Shown piece by piece: positions 56,056-64,000 of a DNA stretch of 64,000 bases. Position 1 is the first letter of the stretch. Every line of letters begins with the position of its first letter. Under the pieces are notes generated by a model. It was not told where the DNA came from. It saw nothing but the letters and a program-made list of their open reading frames with translations, and did not search any database. The DNA is from Paraconiothyrium sp. Pb-2020 (taxonomy: Eukaryota > Ascomycota > Dothideomycetes > Pleosporales > Didymosphaeriaceae): NCBI GenBank assembly GCA_022419385.1, contig JAJUBI010000003.1, positions 4,402,001 through 4,466,000 of the forward strand, in the 5' to 3' direction. Made by a program: the position numbers and the translations under genes.

Positions 56056-58872
56056 TCAGAATTCGACATTGAACTTCGCCCTCTTCGTCGGAGACTCCGA
56101 GATGATACTGTCCATGATTTCTTCAAGATTCCATTCCCTCTTGACCTGAGCCTCAGGAACACTGAATGGCTCTACAAGACCCTGCATCTGTATGTGCAGC
56201 TCCGGCAGCAGGGACTTAAGGGAGTCGCGAATATGACGGTCCGGGACGAGCAGCTCGTAGTCCGGCGGCAAGCGTTCACCGATGTGTCGATCAAAGAGCT
56301 CTAGCTTACGGACTAGCTCGCGCATGTACTCCGAGAAGGCCGCTTTCAAAGTTCTATTCACCTCTCGGTCGACATGATGCGCAATTTTGTCTAGGAGGGT
56401 TTCAATGTAAGCGCTGGAAGGCACCATGGCGCTCATCATGTTCTCCTGCTGTTTGCTGTACCAACCTGATCCAGTGTTAGGAGTCTTCTGGACGGCCTCG
56501 TATTTAGCGGCGTTGAGCCTCGCGATCATGCAGCGGGTGTCCGTCTCCGTGGTGAAGTCCTTGTACAGTGTGGTGATATTCTCAACGAGGACACGCGCAA
56601 GCTTGGAGCATTGTTCGAAAATCTCATGCTGGTGCTTGTTCCACTCTTCGAGCGCGACAATTTTCAGCGGCGGGGCGAGCGATGATTCCCTAATGGTGTT
56701 CAGGGCGTCTTTGCAGACCTGCTTCGTGCATTTAGTGAGATCGCTGGCAACCGTTACGGCGCCCGTATTCATCTTGCACGCCCATGCGAAGATGTCGGGC
56801 TGAATTGCCAGGCTGAGCTCTTCGTTCCAGTTGAAGCTTCGCTTGCCCCGGTATTTGTAACACATCGTCTTCTTGACGATACCTTGCTCACGGAGAGCTT
56901 TATTGTATGTGTTCCAGCGGACGCCGTCACTCCAGTCCCGGACAGTCTCAGCAATGTTGTTCATGCGCGCGGCCTTCGCGGACGAAATACCCCACAGTCG
57001 AGTGATGCTGTTCTCCATATAGTCGACAAACTTGGCCTGATGTTGATTCTTTAAGTCGACGACGAGTTGCGTGAATTTGGGGCGGATAACTGCATACGCA
57101 TCGTCTTTTTTGTCCGAGTCAACTACGCGCTCGACCCGGTTTAGGAAAGCTTGAAGCTTGTTGGCGATGTGGTGGCGGTAGATCTCCAAGTTTTCTCCCG
57201 CGGAAATACCAAGCAAGAATTGTCGCAGTTTTGGTATTCCCGTCATTTCCGGAGTCAGAATCGGTCGTTCCTTCTGACGCTTCTTCATCCAGTCAATGTA
57301 CATGGAGGTGGAAACCGAGAATACGTGGATTGGTTCCGGATCTAGCTCCATGTACCTCGAGCGCATGTCGTTCTCCAACGCTGTGGCCCGCTGCTGGACG
57401 AAGCTGACTTGGGCAAATTTTACGAGGTATTCCTGGTAGTTCTGAAGAACGTCGCTCTGCCAAACAAGCTCATTGATGTGAGAGTCGTCCTCATCCTCAC
57501 CTTCGCAAGCCTGGCGTATCTTCTCGTCAACCTCACTTAACATCGCTTCGGTCGCTGTGAGATAGGAGTGGACAGTCGGGAATGGTTCGTTCCTGTTACG
57601 CCTGATGAGGCTCTCGATGGAGTGATTGTCAAGGAAAAACTCCTGAAGCCGATATTAGCTCCATACTAGGGTTAATGAAAAGGTTACTTACATCAATCTT
57701 CGTGAGCACCAAGATTGTGTTTCGTGCTCCGTGATTTCGGATAGATTGCTTGAGCTGCTGATCCACAACCTCCTCGGTCGTAACCCGGTCAGACTTCGCA
57801 ACGATGATTTCGAAACCTGCCTGCCGCCGAATGGCATTGGTAGCCGCGGTGCGACTGTGGTTGAGATCCCCAAGACCTGGAAACATAAGAACCCTTCAAC
57901 AAGAGATCAGAAAGAAGCGACTTACCGGGCAGGTCAATAATCGAAACGCCATGTTTCAGAAGCGCAGAACCCATGAAAACCTGGACGTACTGCACAATAG
58001 GCCATAAGGAGGGCAGTCCCTCGTCATGCTGTGCAACGTAGTTTTGAGTCTGCTCCATCAACGCTAGGATCTCCATGTCGTGGAACTGCTTGGTGCGGTT
58101 GTCATCGACTCCAGCTTCTTCCATTCGCAACGCTGCTCGCTTCATAGCTACGCACATAAGCTTTCCATTCTTAATGTTCTGTGCCGAGAGAAGACGGTCA
58201 TAGTTCCGCTTCTACGTTCTTGTCATTGGCTGCATTCATGATCATGGCAAAGAAATCTCGCGCCGTATTTGCTGAACGCTCTTCTTCATCGCGATACATC
58301 TCATCATTGTTGTCTCCGAAGTGAAACTGGTAGTAGCGTCGAGCATGCTCTTTGATAATCTCGTCAAGGCAGGCATCGTCCATGAATTGGATGGTGGCAT
58401 CGTACCTATCTCCGAAGTCGTCGACACCTGGCTTGTGTATGTACTTGATTGCCGACGCAGTGCAGGCCCCCCCAAAAGCGGATGTCTTCGAGAGATCGCG
58501 ACGATGCAGTAGCGCATTGATGAGTAAGCTCTTACCCGTCCCTTGTTGGCCAACGATTGCGACATCCTTCGCACCTTGCGTCTCGACAATCTTCACCTTA
58601 TTTGCAGCCTCGCGAAGGGCGATGAGCTCCCTGTCGTCTACACGGGCTCTGGACAGGTGGTCGAGGACTTTGCCCGTGATATCGAGGATTTGCGCATCAA
58701 TGGCTTGCTTATCGATCTTGTACCAAGGATCCTCCGGAGGTGCCTCGTCCACCGGGCAGTAAGCGGGGGCTACTTTGGAGCGTTTCGCTCCCGTAGCTGC
58801 CTTAGCTGCCATCTCGATGTCATAATTCGACTTCCAGACATTGAAAGCTTGCGGCAAGGGCACAGCCGCCAT
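56056..58872 (-). pseudogene. Dynamin-like large GTPase B, paralogue of A, with one frameshift
   Basis: Exons on the minus strand: 58872-57926, 57876-57692, 57642-56056 (introns 49 and 49 bp); with one base discounted the product is 905 residues. G1 P-loop GQQGTGKS at 108-115, G3 SIIDLPG, G4 LTKID, then a long helical region as in GTPase A. The introns sit at the same codons as in A, and the middle exon is 185 nt in both genes. In exon 1, after NVEAE, one extra base (58203) puts the frame into CTA TGA. Reading resumes one base on as YDRLLSAQ, which aligns with paralogue A. A 37-bp GT-AG intron could also restore the frame, but it would delete the aligned residues. The C-terminus ends in a basic SPTKRAK. 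A 45-bp 5' UTR intron candidate lies just upstream. Confidence 0.78.
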
Positions 58873-59618
58873 TGTGTGGTCTGAACATGTCAGTTCCGCA
58901 ACCGCAATCGCGCAACAGCACATACCTAGGTAATGTGATGAAAAGGAGTGTGTGTTTGTGGAACAGAGCCTGAATCAAGTGCGTCCACCGAAATGTCTGC
59001 AATAGAGACGAGAGAGCAGAGGTTCGTGGCAGAAAGCAAATGTAGAGGATTACAAGAAAGATTCAAAGCTAGCCTTATTAAAATTAGATGGCAAAGTGAA
59101 CAGTGAAAGTGAGTGTTGTGATGAGCGGTGAAGAGGAGCACAGATATTCGCTGATGAAAGAGTGAGAGAAAAGGAGCAAACGTGGACGGTGGTGCTTGCC
59201 ATGAGCAGGTGATAGAGGTGGCTATTGGCATGAAGGAGAGTGAATACGCACGTTGAGAGGATCAGATGGACAAGAAAGAAGCTCGAGCAATGTCTCCTTT
59301 ACCACATGAGCTTCCCACAAGCGTGACCTATCCCACCCAGTCCGATCTATCAGGTCATCATACAAGCATAGCTCAATTCCCGCCACGACACTTGAGCGTC
59401 GATAGCTCAAGCCCAGGCACCGTACAACAATTACTGTCCATTCCAAAGCGGTGTTGAAGGCGACTAAGTGCAAAGAGGATCGAAAGCGTGAAGCACCTCA
59501 AATATTTTGATTCAATTAGACGTGGACAGACGTGCCATGTTGGTATAGCGCATTACATCCCAGCCATACTACCTATGTAACCCTCCTACCCACCCTATCC
59601 CTATCGTTATTCCGGGTA
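58873..59618. other. Intergenic region, GTPase B promoter to DUF7703 gene 3' end
   Basis: GTPase B leader and promoter plus the 3' UTR of the membrane-protein gene. No element beyond the 5' UTR intron. Confidence 0.5.
58881..58925 (-). other. Candidate 5' UTR intron of GTPase B
   Basis: On the minus strand a GTATGT donor, an AACTGAC branch-like site and a TTCAG acceptor span 45 bp, ending eight bases before the ATG at 58872. This makes the in-frame upstream Met at 58923 unlikely as the start. GTPase A has an equivalent intron one base before its ATG. Confidence 0.6.
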
Positions 59619-61080
59619 TCATGAATCATTCAGTCGTAAGTGGCATCCCGTGCCGGTCCGATGTTTGGACGGCGACGCTCCCATTGCGCGTCTCATGCCT
59701 GTCCTTCGAGGAAGACGTGGAAGGTGTAGCAACCTTTCTCCTTCTTGGAGTAATCTTCCGCGGAAAGAGTACACATATGCGCATCGAAGTCTCGCGCTGG
59801 TGCGGTCCAGCTCTTTGCCAGGTCCTTCCCATTCGTGCTCATATCCGTCTGAATCCAGGGGTGGCACGTTTGGAAAGCGCAATGTCTTGTAGTGACAATG
59901 GCGTGCATTGCTTTCAACCTGGTGTCGTGAATTACGCACTGCATCAGCGTAGAGCAGATCCGTTGCAGAGCCTCTATCTCTGCCTTCCAGTCGCGGATCG
60001 GGCACCGTCGTGCATGGCTGTATCTCAGCGGAGAAGTAGCTTTCGTCGGCGGATAGGTTGGTGTTGCGCTTGTGTGCCTGCGCCCAGGTGCTGTCTGTCG
60101 GGGAATACGCTGCCCTCAAGCCTGATTTCTCCAAGTCTTGTACCCACTTCGGGTACGTGTGCATCGAGGAGCTGAATGCCGGGGTGAAGCGTGTTATGTC
60201 CCAGACGGTTTTGGTAGGATCCAAGAAATCGTTTGTATTGCCGAGGGTCAAGGCATTTGCTCGGGCGTGGACGGTTGATACGTCTACCAGTTTGTTCAGG
60301 ATCGCGAGCTCGAGCTTCAGTTTTACGCAATATATCAAGCCTTTGATGGTCTGCTGGGCGACGTGCAGGCCCGAGAACTCCATAGCCAGAAGTGTGATGT
60401 CGAGGGCGATGATGATGACGTTTATGGAGAAGAGCTGCCACATGGTATGGTGGCAACGTTTGCGATCAGAGATCTGGATGATGTCGAGGGCTTTCCAGAT
60501 GTACATGCCGGAGAGAAGAACTTCCTGGAGAAAGAAGACGCACATTTGAATGCGCTCGACAACATCGTAAGCATCGCCAAAAGCTTGTGTGGCACTGCCA
60601 AATCGGGAGCCATAAACGACAACTATGCGCGCGTTAGTTTAAGACTGTGTGTGATGGAGCTTCGAACGTACTAGCGGTGAGCCCATGGAAGGTACACCCG
60701 TTGAAGATTATCGTCCATTTGATCAGCTTCAACAGGCGCTTGTGATTGTTGCCGAAGACGAGCCAAAGCCGACTATAAAGCACGACTGACTGGCCAGTCA
60801 CCATCAATGCCCAGCCGAAGGTGTCGATAGCGGTGCCCAGAGACAAGTAGCTAAGCTGGAAGTACTCGATCATGAACCCCAAGACATATGGAATGACGCC
60901 GAAACTGGCCAGGGCGAGCGACCAGAAGTAGAGTCCACGGTAGGCATGGAAGGTGGTAAGGACAAGCAGCTCGAGTTCCAGGGCGTTGTAGAGAGCCAAA
61001 GCGGAGCAGATAACTACAGCGAGAGCTTCGGCGTTCCATGATTCGAAGTGGTTCCTGCTCATGCCACTGTCGTTCGCCAT
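59619..61080 (-). CDS. Seven-helix membrane protein, DUF7703-like
   Basis: Two exons on the minus strand, 61080-60672 and 60622-59619 (49-bp intron, phase 1), encode up to 470 residues. Seven hydrophobic helices are visible: ALAVVICSALALYNALE, YFWSLALASFGVIPYVLGF, TAIDTFGWALMVTGQSVVLY, LLKLIKWTIIFNGC, CVFFLQEVLLSGMYIW, QLFSINVIIIALDITLLAM, TIKGLIYCVKLKLELAIL. The order and motifs (WNAEALAVV, GQSVVLYSRL, MWQLFSIN) match the Pezizomycotina integral membrane family DUF7703, of unknown function and receptor-like topology. The last about 75 residues are Arg-rich and look unnatural. An alternative frame reading DMSTNGKDLAKSW to the stop at 59693 looks more protein-like, so the 3' end may involve a missed intron or frameshift. 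Confidence 0.75.
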
Positions 61081-63281
61081 TGCTGCGGTTGCCGAGGTTT
61101 ACAGTTGCATAGTGATAGTGCCGGTCACGAGTAGGGCGGCCCTAGAAGCCGTATGCGATACACAACGGCCAGGTTGTTTGTCGACGAAGCCGGGGTCGCA
61201 GTCGCTAGAGGAGAGGGGAAGGTGTTGAAGTGAGGTGCAGGAAGATCAGGGCAGAAAAGGACCCACCTCGAGTCCGAGCAGCTGGACGGGCAGGGTGCTG
61301 GTGAAGAGGACGCAGCTGTCACCCTTGTCAAAAGTGACCCGGGTCCACGGAGCGCGGTGAAGGATTGCGGGAGCTGGGGACGTCCGTGCATTGGTAGTCA
61401 AACGGGGCCTAGGGCGCATCCTTCGAGTGAAATTGCGGTCGCGGCCAGCCGTCTGTGGACGGCACAAGCGGGGAGGCATGACACGCGTGCCGTATGGTCT
61501 CGTGGGACAACAGCTGCGAATGGGCCAGTGTCGACGCCTCATCGCACCAGCTCCGCGACTTGCTGACGGTCGAGGGGTGTCGGGAGACAACGTGACCACA
61601 GGTCCCCGAGGTGTCAGTGGGCGCATAGGGGCAATCCTGCGACAAGAACACTGCCCAAACATGGCATCTCAACGACGAGACTCGAGAGCCCCTGGGCCAG
61701 TGGCTGGCCGGCGGGTAAAGTTACCGCGAAGGACGGCTGGTGTGGCACTGGGAGCTGGTGAAGATGCAGGGCGCAGGCGCACATGGTGGCCGTTTGGGCG
61801 GGGCTCGCATTTAGCGGCGCGCCTTCATCGCCGCCGTTGTCGACTGCACAGTGCACACATGTATCGACACCTGCAATCGTGGGCCATCGCGCACATGTGA
61901 CATGCCACAGCAGACAGCACCGAATATCGATTTGCGCTTTGCTCCATACGCCTGCCAGCTGTACTACCACACCGCCACACGGCTGCCTTGCATTCACCAG
62001 CTCGCGGCTCCTCCGCCCGCGTCTCTGCGAGCACGGTGCTGGCTCGCGCTCAAACAGGGCTCGTGTCAACACCATGGCGTCGATCCTCCGCTTCATTGTG
62101 CGTGCCGGGAATCGCCATCTCACGGCGTCGTTCTGTGTCCGGAGGTGGCGCTTGTGGGCTCATAGCAGTGCGACGCGCCGTTGTGCTATTTCTCCACCTT
62201 TCATCCCGCACCTCACCCGTCACTCTTTCATGCCCGCTGGGTCTCGACCTTTAGCAACTGCGCGCGGACAGGCAGCTTGTTTCCCCACCAGCTCATCAGC
62301 ACCAAGTGAGACAGTTTACGAGGGCGGAAGACCAGTGATATAATGCGAACTCACATCTCTTAACACGAAAGGCTGGACGCCGCACTGCGGTTTGTGCGAG
62401 CTTGTCACTCAGCTGTGCGTCTTGCGACCCCAGGCCCGGGGCCTGAGCTTCTCTTTCCCCCCTCGTTCAGCAGCGGACAGTAAGACTCCCCATTCACCCT
62501 CCCTCGAAGCTCAGCCAGTCAATGTCTCGTGAGAGAACATGCCGAAGCGAAGATCAGACCACCAAAGCGCAGTGGATCGTGGGTTGCGGCGCACGCACAT
62601 GAAGCCTAACTAAGCCAATACCCTCGTAATCCCACGCATTGACTTCCAGCTTGTTGCCCGGTGAGCACGTTAAGTATCCGTGCAGAGACAGTCCTGAGCA
62701 AGGAGAGGACGGCGACGAAGGCTTGCGCGTGCGGTCGGCGTTCCAACCAGCACGCTCTACACCACCCAGAACAGCTAGCTTCGTGTGGCCCTGGCAACAC
62801 AGAGCATCGACAACACCCACGTCCGAACGCCACTGTTCACATCCTCGGGGCCGTCACGTAGTGTTCGTGGTGCGGATGATTCGCCTTTCGAATCTTACAA
62901 AATACGTGAGCGAGCAACATGGCCTAATCAGTCCCGCATTTCTGACGAGCTGCCGCTACCGTATATCGCAGGACATGATCTTCCACCGTTCATGCGCAGG
63001 CAGTCGCGTGTTGATTGTAGTTCCATCAATAATGAATCAGCAACTCCACTGTAAATCTCGCATGCAAATGATGGTGAGCGACCCACAGAAGTCTGTCATT
63101 TGTGGTAGGTATCTACAATGCGATGCTCGCTTGCTCTCAACTCCCTGAGCGTCTGTGCCCCGCCCCACATGTACTCCAACGGTAACGTCATGATTGTCTC
63201 AGCAAGCCTTGAGTATACCACAACTTCGAACAATAACAGCTCAACGTCTTCATCAATGAGATTTTGAAGAGCGAACTCATC
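61081..63281. other. 2.2-kb GC-rich intergenic region
   Basis: Promoter of the DUF7703 gene and, at the far end, of the aldo/keto reductase. Overlapping ORFs of 60-190 codons are Arg/Ala/Pro-rich composition artefacts. A perfect small inverted repeat, CAGGCCC-G-GGGCCTG, lies at about 62430-62444. Confidence 0.5.
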
Positions 63282-64000
63282 ATGTACGTCCACATACTTT
63301 TTACCGCTCTGATTTGCGTTGCACAATGCCGCAACAAGCAACAACCAATCGTCCTGCAACCGGAAGGAATCGATCAGCCACTAATTGGTTTCGGAACATG
63401 GAACCTAAAGGAGAACCCGGACAACACCACAAATGCTGTTGCATTTGCGATTGAGCAGGGCTATAGACAAATTGATTGCGCCGCAGCCTATGGCAATGAG
63501 GAAGCTGTCGGCAAAGGCATCCACAAGGGACTGGAAAAAGCAGGTCTTAACAGAGAGGATATCTGGGTGACAAGCAAACTATGGAATGATCAGCGAGTAC
63601 AACCCAGCTGGATCTTAGATCCTACTAATTAACATCACACAGCCATGCACCCGAACGCGTAGAAGCCGGTCTCAACCAAACCCTCAAAGACCTCAACCTC
63701 TCCTACCTTGACCTCTACCTCATGCACTGGCCCGTCGGCAAAGGACCCGGCGACAAGAAGTACCACTACGACTACGTCGAGACCTGGAAGGCCATGTCCA
63801 AGCTCCTCAGTACTGGCAGAGTCCGACGTATCGGCGTCTCCAACTTCTCTCCCGCGCAGCTAAAGGATCTGGTAAAGCACAGTATTAAGGGCGACTCACC
63901 TCTTCCCGCCGTGCACCAGATGGAACTTCACCCGTACCTCCCGCAGGCGAAGTGGATCTACGCTCACAAAGCACACGGCATAGCCGTTACCGCGTACTCA
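63282..64000 (+). CDS. Aldo/keto reductase with secretion-signal-like N-terminus, 5' part
   Basis: Exon 1 63282-63592 and exon 2 from 63643 to the window end; the 3' part is missing. The N-terminus (MYVHILFTALICVAQC) is hydrophobic and signal-like. The reductase begins at PLIGFGTWNL. Family catalytic positions are seen: Asp and Tyr in IDCAAAYGNE, Lys in VTSKLWN, and His in LYLMHWP, then RRIGVSNFSPAQL and HQMELHPYLPQ. AKRs reduce aldehydes or ketones with NADPH. The exon junction requires two leftover bases, which fits only a GC-AG intron (CA|GCGAGT to ACACAG). A GT donor three bases later breaks the phase. Whether it is secreted or mis-started is open, because usual cytosolic AKRs lack a leader. 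Confidence 0.85.

Noticed and set aside
58166..58220. 37-bp intron explaining the GTPase B frame change
   Set aside because: Phase-compatible, but it deletes residues that align with GTPase A and is shorter than all other introns; kept as an alternative in the finding.
58873..58923. Upstream Met (MCCC...) as GTPase B start
   Set aside because: It lies inside a clear 45-bp intron with donor, branch site and acceptor just before the next ATG.
63096..63359. 87-codon minus-strand ORF overlapping the aldo/keto reductase start
   Set aside because: Looks somewhat protein-like, but it has no recognisable domain and is antisense to a well-supported exon.

Overview
This is a nuclear chromosomal window from a filamentous ascomycete (Pezizomycotina, most likely Dothideomycetes). 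The evidence is short GT-AG introns of mostly 45-70 bp with CTGAC/CTAAC-type branch sites, no operons, intergenic gaps of 0.3-2.7 kb, fungus-specific components (DASH subunit SPC19, RSM22, ATP18), and filamentous-fungal families (HET, NACHT/STAND, DUF7703-type seven-helix proteins). The class-level guess is inference.

Layout. 1-3.4 kb: the end of a Thr-rich repeat protein, a small secreted lipocalin-like protein, and a frame-damaged short-chain dehydrogenase. 3.4-6 kb: no supported gene. 6-18.4 kb: housekeeping block with an F-box-like protein, ATP synthase subunit ATP18 divergent from kinetochore subunit SPC19, casein kinase I, and mitoribosome assembly factor RSM22. 19.4-24.1 kb: a P2B-type Ca2+-ATPase homologue with degraded catalytic motifs. 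25-29.6 kb: a HET-domain gene with two in-frame stops, a DUF7730-like protein, and a GNAT acetyltransferase. 30.3-43.6 kb: methionine aminopeptidase 1 divergent from kynurenine 3-monooxygenase, an MFS exporter, the copper chaperone SCO1, and an OPT transporter. 45-46.6 kb: a coiled-coil protein. 47.8-58.9 kb: the most unusual segment. It has a NACHT STAND (NLR-like) gene with one frameshift, a 243-bp inverted-repeat element carrying a 20-bp tandem array, and two tandem paralogous dynamin-like large GTPases with the same intron positions. 59.6-64 kb: a seven-helix DUF7703-like membrane protein and the 5' part of a secreted-looking aldo/keto reductase.

How the genes relate. Most genes are ordinary, independently transcribed housekeeping genes. 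Two close divergent pairs (ATP18/SPC19 and MAP1/KMO) probably share promoters. The candidate undescribed system is the 47.8-58.9 kb block: an NLR-type NTPase next to two duplicated large GTPases, one with a PIP-box-like N-terminus. NLRs and large GTPases both act in self/non-self defence elsewhere, so the grouping is suggestive. A joint function is inference only.

Four genes (SDR, HET, NLR, second GTPase) carry stops or single-base frameshifts in otherwise well-preserved frames. This may be real decay of allorecognition and accessory genes, or base errors in the assembly. All exon boundaries were worked out by eye from splice signals, phase and protein continuity.
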